40,526 bases of DNA from Cellvibrionales bacterium UBA5860 (GTDB lineage Bacteria > Pseudomonadota > Gammaproteobacteria > Pseudomonadales > Porticoccaceae). Positions 32,680-40,526 of this stretch are shown piece by piece (within the stretch, counting starts at the first letter, position 1; every line of letters starts with the position of its first letter). A program made the position numbers and the translations under genes. Below the pieces are notes generated by a model. That model saw nothing but the letters and a program-made list of their open reading frames with translations, was not told where the DNA came from and made no database searches. The stretch lies in NCBI GenBank assembly GCA_002431545.1, contig DJFY01000098.1, positions 1 through 40,526 of the forward strand, read 5' to 3'.

Positions 32680-33632
32680 GAATGTGGCGCCAACCTCCTT
32701 TCAATGGCGGTCATCAGTCGATCGCCGATCGCGGTATTTTGCGCTTGGTCGATTTCGCGGACGCAGGTCGGGCTGGTGACATTTATTTCAGTCAGATAGT
32801 CGCCGATAACATCGAGTCCGACAAACAGCAGGCCGCGATCTCTCAAAGTCGGAGCCACCTGCTCGGCAATCCAACGGTCCCGTTCACTAAGTGGCTGTAC
32901 CACGCCCTGGCCACCGGCTGCCAGATTACCGCGGCTTTCCCCGACCAGTGGCACTCGCGCCAGGCAATATTCTACCGGATCGCCATCCACCATCAGAATG
33001 CGTTTGTCACCGTTGATAATCTCCGGGATATATCGCTGCGCCATAATGCTGCGTCGTCCATGGTCGGTAAGTGTTTCAATAATGACGGCTACATTCGGAT
33101 CGTTGGGTCCGGCACGAAAGATACCGGTGCCGCCCATACCGTCGAGGGGCTTGTAGATCACATCCCCATGGGCATTGTGAAATTCACGCAGCCTTTGCTG
33201 GTCTCTGGACACCAGCAGTGTCGGCGTACACTGGGGAAACCAGGTGGCGAAAACTTTTTCGTTGCAGTCGCGCAGGCTGGCCGGCCGGTTGATGATCAAA
33301 GTGCCGCGCTGTTCCGCTGCTTCCAGTATGTAAGTTGAATAAATGTATTCGCTGTCGAAGGGGGGGTCTTTGCGCATCAGGATGCAGTCGAGCCGGGCGA
33401 GCGGCGCATTCTCAGGAGAGCCGAGTTCATACCAGCGCGTCGGATCGTCGTAAACCGTGAGCGGGCGTTGTCGGGCGACAGGTTCTCCGTCGACCAGAGC
33501 GAGATCGGCCGGTTCCATGTAGGTGATATGCCAGTTGCGGTTTTGTGCGGCCAGCAACAGCGCGAGGGTTGTGTCTTTTTTAAAATTGATGTCGGCAATG
33601 GGATCCATTACGACGCCGATGGAAATCGTCAT
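32676..33632 (-). CDS. gshB: Glutathione synthetase
   Basis: GshB joins gamma-glutamylcysteine and glycine with ATP to make glutathione. The 318-residue ATP-grasp protein shows IGVVMDPIADINFKKDTT at the start, INRPASLRDCNEKVF, the ATP-binding KPLDGMGGTGIFR and the metal-binding GLDVIGDYLTEINVTSPTC. Length matches E. coli GshB (316). It heads the minus-strand run gshB, tonB-like, yqgE, ruvX, and is divergent from pilG across a 199-base gap. That gap contains a possible -10 (GATAAT at 33746-33751) for pilG without a good -35. Confidence 0.97.
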   Translation of the reverse strand: MTISIGVVMDPIADINFKKDTTLALLLAAQNRNWHITYMEPADLALVDGEPVARQRPLTVYDDPTRWYELGSPENAPLARLDCILMRKDPPFDSEYIYSTYILEAAEQRGTLIINRPASLRDCNEKVFATWFPQCTPTLLVSRDQQRLREFHNAHGDVIYKPLDGMGGTGIFRAGPNDPNVAVIIETLTDHGRRSIMAQRYIPEIINGDKRILMVDGDPVEYCLARVPLVGESRGNLAAGGQGVVQPLSERDRWIAEQVAPTLRDRGLLFVGLDVIGDYLTEINVTSPTCVREIDQAQNTAIGDRLMTAIERRLAPHS

Positions 33633-33831
33633 CTTGCTTGACCTGGGTTATTTTGCATGGCCGGGTTGAGGTGTGTGTTCACGATAAAAAAATCATCTTT
33701 CTTGCGAAAATGAGACGTAATTACATCATGATTCCTGCCTTTATGGATAATGTCCGAATATTGTGTTAAAAGTGTGCGGCAGTAACGGTTAGCCCTTATA
33801 GCCGCTTAAATTGTGGTTGGGTGAGGTGCGT

Positions 33832-34248
33832 ATGGCAAGTGATCTGGAAGCGATGAAAGTCATGATAATCGATGATAGCAACACGATACGCCGAACCGCA
33901 GAAACGCTGCTAGCCAAAGCGGGCTGCGATGTTATCACTGCGGTCGACGGTTTTGACTCATTAGCCAAGATCGCAGACAGCGAACCGGACGTTATCTTTG
34001 TCGATATCATGATGCCGCGCCTGGACGGATACCAGACCTGCGCGCTGATCAAGAATAACAATCAGTTCAAGGAAACACCGGTGGTTATGTTGTCCAGCAA
34101 GGACGGTCTTTTTGACAAGGCAAAGGGCAGAATTGTCGGTGCCGACGAATATCTGACCAAGCCGTTCAGCAAAAACGAGTTGTTTGAAGTGTTGGAAAAA
34201 ATTGCCGCGAAAGCCAAAAAAACAGCGGAGGTGTTACCCGAGGCCTGA
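33832..34248 (+). CDS. pilG: Type IV pilus response regulator PilG
   Basis: PilG is a single-domain CheY-like receiver phosphorylated by ChpA that promotes pilus extension and, in Pseudomonas, cAMP production through CyaB. The 138-residue protein has MIIDDSNTIRRTAETLL (acidic pocket), phospho-acceptor D58 in VIFVDIMMPRLDGYQT and the LTKPFSK lysine. Residues around these match Pseudomonas PilG closely. ATG 33832 is preceded by GAGG at about 6 bases; a frame 7 codons longer is less likely. It begins the pilGHIJK-chpA operon. Confidence 0.97.
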   Translation: MASDLEAMKVMIIDDSNTIRRTAETLLAKAGCDVITAVDGFDSLAKIADSEPDVIFVDIMMPRLDGYQTCALIKNNNQFKETPVVMLSSKDGLFDKAKGRIVGADEYLTKPFSKNELFEVLEKIAAKAKKTAEVLPEA

Positions 34249-34301
34249 TGAACCAGTCGATCGCGGTCACCACAATTACCCAAAGGATTTGAGGCACGCT
34301 A

Positions 34302-34667
34302 ATGGCTAAAGTGCTCATCATTGATGACTCGCCAACCGAAATTCACAAACTAACCCAGATTCTCACCAAGCACGGCTATTCTGTGGTTGCGTCCGACACG
34401 GCCGAGGCTGCTGTCCAGACCGCAAGCAAAGAGCGACCCGATGTTGTCCTGATGGATGTGGTGATGCCGGGCGTCAACGGCTTCCAGGCTACTCGGCAAT
34501 TATCCAAATCCGCCGAGACCGAGGATATTCCGGTTATTATTGTTTCCATGAAAGACCAGGAAACCGATCGAATCTGGGGCCAGCGGCAAGGTGCCAAGGC
34601 CTATCTCACCAAGCCGGTTTCCGAGAAGCAGTTACTAAATACCATCATGCAAGTAGCGCGATTGTGA
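34302..34667 (+). CDS. pilH: Type IV pilus response regulator PilH
   Basis: PilH is the second single-domain receiver of the Chp system, opposing PilG and promoting retraction or acting as a phosphate sink. The 121-residue protein shows VLIIDDSPTEIHKL, phospho-acceptor D52 in VVLMDVVMPGVNGFQ and the conserved lysine in YLTKPVSEKQ. Its TGA overlaps the pilI GTG by 4 bases (GTGA). It lies 53 bases after pilG. Confidence 0.96.
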   Translation: MAKVLIIDDSPTEIHKLTQILTKHGYSVVASDTAEAAVQTASKERPDVVLMDVVMPGVNGFQATRQLSKSAETEDIPVIIVSMKDQETDRIWGQRQGAKAYLTKPVSEKQLLNTIMQVARL

Positions 34668-35218
34668 CAGGGGCGGTGCAATTGGATAACGCCACCGTTT
34701 ACGAGGTGGTGCGCGACATGGCGGCGCGTTTCGAGCGCAGTTCGAAGGATTTTCCCGCGGAAGTCAATTTTAAACCGGTGACGACGACGATCTGTTTCGC
34801 CGTGCTGGGAAAACCACTTTGCGTGCCTATTGACGAGATCGCCGAGGTGCTAGAACCGCCGCGCTTCACTCGCCTGCCCAGCGTAAAGGACTGGCTTTCG
34901 GGTATAGCCAGCGTTAGGGGCAAGCTGTTGCCGATAGTAGATTTTTCCCTGTTTCTCGGTGCTTCGCCGGGTGGTGTTTCCAAACAGCAGCGCGTGCTGG
35001 TGCTGGAACAGCAGGGGATTTCTGTTGGCCTGCTGGTGGATAATGTCCGTGGGCTACGACATTTTAACGTCGATTCTTTTCAGAGCGACAAATCCGAGCT
35101 GCCTGAAACATTGAAGCGCTACGTCATGGGTTGTTTTATTGACAACTCCAGCGCCACTTATCTTTTTAGCCCGGCGCAATTGATGGCAGACCAATCCTTT
35201 CGGGACGTGGCTGCTTGA
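34664..35218 (+). CDS. pilI: CheW-like adaptor PilI
   Basis: PilI couples the receptor PilJ to the kinase ChpA. The 184-residue protein has a single CheW domain: ICFAVLGKPLCVPIDEIAEVL, FTRLPSVKDWLSGIASVRGKLLPIVDF (the typical P-x-W-x3-G-x2-xxRGxxxPVxDL pattern) and VGLLVDNVRGLRHF. An N-terminal stretch of about 35 residues precedes the CheW domain, as in Pseudomonas PilI. The GTG start overlaps the pilH stop, indicating coupled translation. AGGAG for pilJ lies in the 55-base gap that follows. Confidence 0.95.
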   Translation: MTGAVQLDNATVYEVVRDMAARFERSSKDFPAEVNFKPVTTTICFAVLGKPLCVPIDEIAEVLEPPRFTRLPSVKDWLSGIASVRGKLLPIVDFSLFLGASPGGVSKQQRVLVLEQQGISVGLLVDNVRGLRHFNVDSFQSDKSELPETLKRYVMGCFIDNSSATYLFSPAQLMADQSFRDVAA

Positions 35219-35273
35219 CCCCGGACCAAATGTGTATACCTAGAAGGCTCTAGTTAAAGACCAGGAGTAAGTC

Positions 35274-37850
35274 ATGAATACCGCTGCGGGAAAACCAAAA
35301 ATCAGCTTGCTCGTCGTCGCCCTGGTGCTGGTGATGTTGGCAATGGTCGGTTATTTGGCATTTTCCTTTTACAGCATGAGTGGAGGCGGCAGTGACAAAG
35401 CTTCAGCCAGTCGTGCCGCCGCCAGTGACATGCGCGCCGGATCCTATCGGCTCAGCGATTTGTCCGCGCGTGCCAGTGGCGGCGATGCGGGCGCATTGAA
35501 AGATCTGTCGCAACTGGTTCAGGAGCTCGACGCGCGCTGGGACGAGCTGCGTATGGATTCAGTTTTTGTCGGCCTCCAGCCCGACGTGGCGGCCTTTGAT
35601 TCAATCTGGAACGACACTAAAAAAGACATTCAGATCATTCTGGCGGCAGACAAGGATGCCCTCGCGCTAAGCGGTATGGTGCGTGTTTACCGCGGTAATC
35701 AAGAGGCTTTGCAGGCGGGGCTGACCGAACTTGTGGAGTTGCTAATGGCGCGGCGAGTTGCCGGCAGTACGCTCGCCGCGGTGCAGGAGTTGCGTTGGCG
35801 GGTGGAGCGAATCGGCCGCAACGTCGAGAAGCTTGCTGCCGGGGGCTACAGTCTCGAGGCAGCTGATCAGTACAAGCGCGACGCCGCCCTGGTCGACCGC
35901 ATAATGGCAGCGCTTGAAAGTGGCGATGCGGCGTTGGGAATAAATCGTCTGATTCCGAGCGATGCGCGCGAGAAACTTGACAGCGTCAAGCAACTATTTG
36001 GCCTCACGCCGGTTGCGGCCGAGGCGCATTATAAAGCTGCTGAGCAAGTGCTGCTTGCTCAGCAGGCCAGCGCCGCGCTGGAGGGTCGCAACCCGGCCTT
36101 GCTCGAGCATGTGGCGTTGCTTACCGACCCGGTGTTGGCGCGAGGGGTTAGTCGCGGTCTGGAAAGTCCGCAAATGGCGCTCTACGCCGGCCTGTTCCTC
36201 GTCGTTGGTCTGTCGCTGCTTGGGCTGACGTTTTATCTCGGTACGCGCGAGCGTCTCAAGACCACCGCAGAGGCCAACAAGGCTAACCAGGACGCCATTG
36301 GCCAGCTTCTCGACGAAATCGAGGGCTTGGGTGAAGGTGATTTGACGGTCGAGGCGAGTGTTACCGAGGGTATTACCAGCGCTATTGCGGATGCTATTAA
36401 TCTCAACGTCGAGCAACTCCGGGAACTCGTCTCGCGTATTGTCGATACGGCGGGCAATCTGTCCTCCTCAACCGGGGCTGCTCGTGCCACGGTGATGCAG
36501 GCAGCGGAGCTTTCCGAACACCAGGCCGAAGAAATCGCCGGGGCTTCCGCCGCGATCAACGAGATGGCGGTGACCATCGATCAGGTTTCGGCGAATGCCG
36601 CCGAGTCCGCCGCTGTTGCCGAAAAGTCTGTTTCGATCGCGAACAAGGGCGCAGAGATAGTGCGCAGCACGATGTCGGGCATGGACGGTATTCGCGAGCA
36701 GATTCAGGATACGTCCAAGCGCATCAAACGCCTCGGTGAGAGTTCGCAGGAAATTGGCGATATCGTTTCTTTGATTAACGATATCGCGGATCAAACCAAT
36801 ATTCTCGCTCTTAATGCGGCCATCCAGGCATCCATGGCCGGAGAAGCGGGTCGCGGTTTCGCGGTAGTTGCCGACGAAGTGCAGCGGCTTGCGGAGCGTT
36901 CCGCCAATGCCACCAAACAGATCGCCGCCCTGGTTAAAACCATTCAGACCGATACCAACGAGGCGGTTGCGTCGATGGAACAGACCACCTCCGAAGTGGT
37001 CTCCGGTGCCTCCTTGGCACAGGATGCCGGTGTCGCTCTTAGCGAAATTGAAACGGTCTCCAGCAACCTGGCGGAGTTGATTCAGGATATCTCCACTGCT
37101 GCCCGGCACCAATCGGTTACGGCCGGACATATCTCGAAAACCATGAACGTTATTCAGGGTATTACCACCAAGAGTCTGGACGGTACCAACCGCACTGCCG
37201 CCTCGGTAGGTGAACTGGCGGATATGGCAGTTGAGTTGCGGGAATCGGTTGCCGGATTCAAATTACCAGGTGATTCTGCCGTGCGCACGCAACAGGCGCT
37301 AACCGGCAAAGTCGAAGACAGGGCGAAACCGGTATTTTCTGCAGCCCCGGCAGCCGCTCTTGCGGGGACAGCCGCAGCCCCAACTGCGCTTTCGCCAATC
37401 AAGGAGGAGCCTGCCTCGCGGGAAGGCCCCAGTGAAACCCCCGCCGCATTGTTCGAGACGAAAAGCCCAGCCGAAACGCCTGCACAAGAGCCCGTTTTCG
37501 ACGATAGTGAACTGGAAGAAGCGTTTGCGGAAGTCGATGCTACGCCGAAGTCGGTCAAACCTGCGGCCGATACGCAGCGATTCAAGGATGTGCTCGCCGA
37601 GCAAAGTGTCGCGTTGGACGAAATCGATTACCTTTCTGAACGCGCCATGCAGGACGCGGAAGAAAATGACCTCGAGGCGACGCTAGCCGAAGCCGAGAGC
37701 ACGCTGCTCAATGTTCAGGCCGCCTCGTTGGACGATGATCTTGGGTTGATGGACGACTCTTTTGCTGAGGAGTTGGAAGCGGAACTGGCGAGTATTGATC
37801 TCGATGAGTTCGACCTGGAGCTGGACGAACCGTCGAGCGTCAGATCCTGA
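35274..37850 (+). CDS. pilJ: Type IV pilus chemoreceptor PilJ with long acidic C-terminal extension
   Basis: PilJ is the methyl-accepting-type receptor of the Chp system. Visible are TM1 (residues about 9-32), a periplasmic region with PilJ-like helical modules to about 300, TM2 (ALYAGLFLVVGLSLLGLTFYLG), a HAMP-like linker and the cytoplasmic signalling hairpin with tip LINDIADQTNILALNAAIQ and GEAGRGFAVVADEVQRLAER. The signalling part ends in ESVAGFKLPG near residue 666, where Pseudomonas PilJ (682) also ends, but this protein continues for about 190 more residues. The tail is first Ala/Pro-rich, then strongly acidic (ASLDDDLGLMDDSF, ELASIDLDEFDLELDE). AGGAG 7 bases before the ATG supports the start. 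Confidence 0.96.
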   Translation: MNTAAGKPKISLLVVALVLVMLAMVGYLAFSFYSMSGGGSDKASASRAAASDMRAGSYRLSDLSARASGGDAGALKDLSQLVQELDARWDELRMDSVFVGLQPDVAAFDSIWNDTKKDIQIILAADKDALALSGMVRVYRGNQEALQAGLTELVELLMARRVAGSTLAAVQELRWRVERIGRNVEKLAAGGYSLEAADQYKRDAALVDRIMAALESGDAALGINRLIPSDAREKLDSVKQLFGLTPVAAEAHYKAAEQVLLAQQASAALEGRNPALLEHVALLTDPVLARGVSRGLESPQMALYAGLFLVVGLSLLGLTFYLGTRERLKTTAEANKANQDAIGQLLDEIEGLGEGDLTVEASVTEGITSAIADAINLNVEQLRELVSRIVDTAGNLSSSTGAARATVMQAAELSEHQAEEIAGASAAINEMAVTIDQVSANAAESAAVAEKSVSIANKGAEIVRSTMSGMDGIREQIQDTSKRIKRLGESSQEIGDIVSLINDIADQTNILALNAAIQASMAGEAGRGFAVVADEVQRLAERSANATKQIAALVKTIQTDTNEAVASMEQTTSEVVSGASLAQDAGVALSEIETVSSNLAELIQDISTAARHQSVTAGHISKTMNVIQGITTKSLDGTNRTAASVGELADMAVELRESVAGFKLPGDSAVRTQQALTGKVEDRAKPVFSAAPAAALAGTAAAPTALSPIKEEPASREGPSETPAALFETKSPAETPAQEPVFDDSELEEAFAEVDATPKSVKPAADTQRFKDVLAEQSVALDEIDYLSERAMQDAEENDLEATLAEAESTLLNVQAASLDDDLGLMDDSFAEELEAELASIDLDEFDLELDEPSSVRS

Positions 37851-37878
37851 CCAAACCAGCCTGGAGCCGCAGTCTCCC

Positions 37879-38724
37879 ATGTTGCAACCCGTCGCCGAAG
37901 GATGTATTGAAGCTCCGGCGTTGAGTGATCGTCAGTACCGGCTTTGGGCCGAGATGCTGGAAAATCGAACCGGGGTGCGCATTGCTCTGGCTCGCGAAGC
38001 GTATGTTCGGGAGCAAATTTCTCTGCGTATGGCTGAACGGGGATATACCAGTGCAGACCGGTATCTGGATGAAGTATCGCGGACGCTGAACGGGGTAAAC
38101 GAATGGGGTCAGCTTCTCGATCGTTTGCTGGTCAAGGAGACACGTTTTTTTCGCCACAGCCCCTCGCATGAATTTATACGCGAGCGTCTGGCTGCATTTG
38201 CCCTAGACCGAGACCGAGAGCACTGTCATATCTGGAGTGTCGGATGCGCTAGTGGCGAGGAAAGTTATTCGCTGGCCATCGACGCCATGGAAAATCTGCC
38301 GTGCGGTGTCCGGTTTTCTGTGCAGGGCACCGATATCAGTCACGACGCAATTCACCAGGCGCGCCGTGGTCTGTATCCAGCCACCTGCCTGACCGAGATC
38401 GCAGCAGGCACGGTGGCGCGCTACTTTACGCGTAATGACGGGCTTGCCGCAGTGCATGATGAGGTGAAGCAAAAAACGGCTTTTATGTTGGCTAACGTTC
38501 TAGAAATCGATCAACGGCTGTACGGTGGTATGGATATTATTTTTTGCCAGAACGTACTGGTCTACTTTAAGCAGTGGCGGCGACGGGATGTGGTCAATAG
38601 CCTCGTTGAGTGTCTTTCTCCCGGTGGTTGCCTGATTCTTGGGCCCGGCGAAGTCAGTGACTGGCTGCCGTCAGGAGCGCGCCGCGTGACTGCGGCCGAG
38701 GTGCTGGCTTTTGAAAAACAATAA
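37879..38724 (+). CDS. pilK: CheR-type chemoreceptor methyltransferase PilK
   Basis: PilK is the methyltransferase of the Chp system, using SAM to methylate glutamates on PilJ. The 281-residue protein has the CheR N-terminal helical domain (VKETRFFRHSPSHEFIRERL, a clear CheR signature) and the Rossmann SAM domain with WSVGCASGEESYSLAI, GTDISHDAIHQAR and the C-terminal FCQNVLVYFKQ. ATG 37879 gives the family start; an open stretch of 39 codons upstream lies over the pilJ end in another frame. pilJ ends 28 bases upstream and chpA starts 20 bases downstream. Confidence 0.95.
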   Translation: MLQPVAEGCIEAPALSDRQYRLWAEMLENRTGVRIALAREAYVREQISLRMAERGYTSADRYLDEVSRTLNGVNEWGQLLDRLLVKETRFFRHSPSHEFIRERLAAFALDRDREHCHIWSVGCASGEESYSLAIDAMENLPCGVRFSVQGTDISHDAIHQARRGLYPATCLTEIAAGTVARYFTRNDGLAAVHDEVKQKTAFMLANVLEIDQRLYGGMDIIFCQNVLVYFKQWRRRDVVNSLVECLSPGGCLILGPGEVSDWLPSGARRVTAAEVLAFEKQ

Positions 38725-38744
38725 TCATTGGACGCCTATCGAAG

Positions 38745-40526
38745 ATGTTTGAATCCAGCCGTCATGTCCAGGGTCTCGAGTGGCTCGTCGGCGAGGTCGA
38801 AGCCAGCCTGACTGAGGCCTGTAACGCTCTGGAATCTTATATCGCACAGGATGACGATGTCTCCCAGCTGAGGTTCTGTAAGGGGCATATTCACCAGGTC
38901 GCCGGCTCGTTGAAAATCGCGGAATGTCATGGCGGTGTCTTGCTGGGTGAGCAGATGGAGGCCCTTGTCCAGGGACTGCTGGACGACAAAATTGCCGATC
39001 GTGAAGCGGCGGTCGAAGTGCTGCTAAAAGCCTTTATCGAGGTGCCGCGCTATCTGCAGAACTGTATTACCAACTGTGTCGATGAGCCTTCGGTACTGAT
39101 CAGCATACTTAATGATCACCGGGCGTTACGCAACGAGAGTCTTGTCTCCGGTGGCAGTGTCTTTAACCCCGATCTTTCGTTTCTGGATTCATTGCCCGGC
39201 AGGATAGACGCACCGCTGGCTAACGAGAAGGTGATTCTTGAGCTGATTGATCGGCTCAGTCATGTTTACCAGTATGCGCTACTGGATTTAAGTAAGAACA
39301 AAGAAGCAGCAGTTAATCTCAACAAGCTGTTGAAGGTGCTTAACCGCCTGGAGGAGGTGTTCAGGGGCGCCCGCCTGGAACAAATGTGGCGAGTCGCTGC
39401 AGCCGTGCTTGGAGGCCTGAAAACCGGCGTGGTGGACAGTGGTCCAGCGGTGAAAAGCCTCTTGTGGGGAATAGATTCTCACATTCGGAAGCTGGCAAAG
39501 GAGGGGATCAGCGCGCTCGATGAAGCTTTTCCGGCAGTGCTCTTCAAAAATCTGCTGTACTACCTGACGGTGGCAAAACCCAGTGTAACCAGTATCGCCA
39601 CGATCCAAAGCGACTACAAGCTCGACCAGGCTTTGCCCTCGGGTGCACTGGTGCACATGGATGACGGTTTGATCCCGAGCTACGACCGGAGCGTGATTAA
39701 CGCCCTGGTCAAATCCCTGTCGGAAGAGATTGAACTTGCCAAGGCCAAGCTCAATAGCTATCTCGATGAAGGCGGCAACCCGCAGCAAACACTGGAAAAT
39801 GTAGTGCCGGTTTTCGAGCGTATCGCCGATACCTTGGCGATGGTTGGCCAGTCCCGGCTTCGCCAACTGGTACAGGAGATATCCGAGAGCTTAACGGCGA
39901 CGTTTTCCGAAACTGAATTTCCCGGTGCAGAAGAAATCGGACCGGTGGCAACACGGCTTGTCGACCTCGACATCGCGCTCAAATCCTGGCTTGTCAATTA
40001 TCAAAAAGGCGGTGTTGTCAAAGACGACCTGGCAGAAACGACCTATCTTCTTGATGACGCGCAATCCTCGCTGGTGCGGGAAGTGCGCAATAACATCGAA
40101 ACTATCAAAGAAGCGGTCGTCGGCTATATTTCTTCCCGCTGGGACAGCAAGTTTTTACTGGACATTCCGGCGTTGCTGGGACATATCGGAGGCGCGCTGA
40201 CCCTTGTCGACCTGGAACGACCAGCTCGCGTGGCGCGGCATTTGCAGCGGTATGTATCGCAAAGGCTGCTGGGCGAAACGGAGCCCGACTGGAGCCAACT
40301 GGATGCGCTTGCCGATGCTATAACAGGTATTGAGTTCTACCTCGAGGAAATCGCGCGCGGCAATTCCGAAGACCGGCGCGGTCTTATCGACATTGCCGAG
40401 AGCGGAATAGCCCGGTTACCGGTTGAAGATATTGTTGGGGGTGCTGTTGATTCTGTGCCAAGGGATGTGCCCGCCTCCCCAGTTGTCGAATCTGTTGTTG
40501 AATCCGAACCCGAACCCGAACCCGAA
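38745..40526 (+). CDS. chpA: ChpA chemotaxis histidine kinase, N-terminal part (runs off the window)
   Basis: The frame is open from ATG 38745 to the last base, 594 codons with no stop. ChpA is the very large hybrid CheA-like kinase of the Chp pilus chemosensory system, with several histidine-phosphotransfer (Hpt) domains before the kinase, CheW and receiver domains, which would lie beyond this window. The N-terminus (LEWLVGEVEASLTEACNALE and RFCKGHIHQVAGSLKIAE) matches the first Hpt-like domain of Pseudomonas ChpA, including the conserved HQV. The rest is mostly helical, and the visible part ends in a Pro-Glu repeat that looks like an interdomain linker. The Shine-Dalgarno is weak. It is last in the pilGHIJK-chpA operon as far as can be seen. 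Confidence 0.93.
   Translation, partial: MFESSRHVQGLEWLVGEVEASLTEACNALESYIAQDDDVSQLRFCKGHIHQVAGSLKIAECHGGVLLGEQMEALVQGLLDDKIADREAAVEVLLKAFIEVPRYLQNCITNCVDEPSVLISILNDHRALRNESLVSGGSVFNPDLSFLDSLPGRIDAPLANEKVILELIDRLSHVYQYALLDLSKNKEAAVNLNKLLKVLNRLEEVFRGARLEQMWRVAAAVLGGLKTGVVDSGPAVKSLLWGIDSHIRKLAKEGISALDEAFPAVLFKNLLYYLTVAKPSVTSIATIQSDYKLDQALPSGALVHMDDGLIPSYDRSVINALVKSLSEEIELAKAKLNSYLDEGGNPQQTLENVVPVFERIADTLAMVGQSRLRQLVQEISESLTATFSETEFPGAEEIGPVATRLVDLDIALKSWLVNYQKGGVVKDDLAETTYLLDDAQSSLVREVRNNIETIKEAVVGYISSRWDSKFLLDIPALLGHIGGALTLVDLERPARVARHLQRYVSQRLLGETEPDWSQLDALADAITGIEFYLEEIARGNSEDRRGLIDIAESGIARLPVEDIVGGAVDSVPRDVPASPVVESVVESEPEPEPE
40506..40526 (+). repeat. GAACCC hexanucleotide repeat at the window edge
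   Basis: Three and a half copies of GAACCC run to the last base and encode alternating Glu-Pro in chpA. The full length cannot be seen. It probably encodes a stiff linker between Hpt domains. Confidence 0.85.

Overview
The window comes from a gammaproteobacterium of the Pseudomonas / Cellvibrionales (marine OMG-group) type. The evidence is gene content and order. It carries LPS inner-core heptose and Kdo genes, a MetW/MetX methionine pair, and the pilT-pilU and pilGHIJK-chpA twitching-motility loci, arranged much as in Pseudomonas aeruginosa. The DNA is moderately GC-rich throughout. I see no tRNA or rRNA genes, CRISPR arrays, insertion sequences, integrases or phage genes. This is core chromosome, not an island.

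Layout. Positions 1-3449 hold the tail of a GspE/PilB-type ATPase and glnE. Positions 3470-15459 are mainly an LPS-core and amino-acid block: ilvE, waaF, waaG, waaP, an antisense GT-C-like membrane glycosyltransferase, waaC, hldE, an antisense oxidoreductase pair (aldo/keto reductase and FAD enzyme) and waaA. Positions 15419-21755 hold tolC (minus), nudF, yqiB, cpdA, yqiA and parE. Positions 21804-28402 are a long minus-strand run: hemW, rdgB, a DUF4426 gene, metW, metX, yggU, yggT, proC and yggS. Positions 28465-30712 hold pilT and pilU. Positions 30719-33632 are a minus-strand run of ruvX, yqgE, a tonB3-like gene and gshB. Positions 33832-40526 hold pilG, pilH, pilI, pilJ, pilK and the first 594 codons of chpA, which runs off the end.

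How the genes work together. HldE makes the activated heptose precursor. WaaA adds Kdo to lipid A, WaaC and WaaF add the heptoses, WaaG adds the next sugar and WaaP phosphorylates heptose; the GT-C-like protein may decorate the core from the periplasmic side. PilT and PilU are the retraction motors of type IV pili. PilJ (receptor), PilI (CheW-like), PilK (methyltransferase), ChpA (kinase) and PilG/PilH (response regulators) are the chemosensory system that controls them; the TonB3-like gene lies between these loci.

I found no undescribed multi-gene system. The points most worth a second look are local: an apparent one-base frameshift in yggU whose family C-terminus reappears in another frame; a roughly 190-residue acidic tail on PilJ; an Asn-rich insert in WaaC; an FAD enzyme with no ATG/GTG/TTG start before its nucleotide-binding motif; and waaA and tolC overlapping tail-to-tail by 41 bases.
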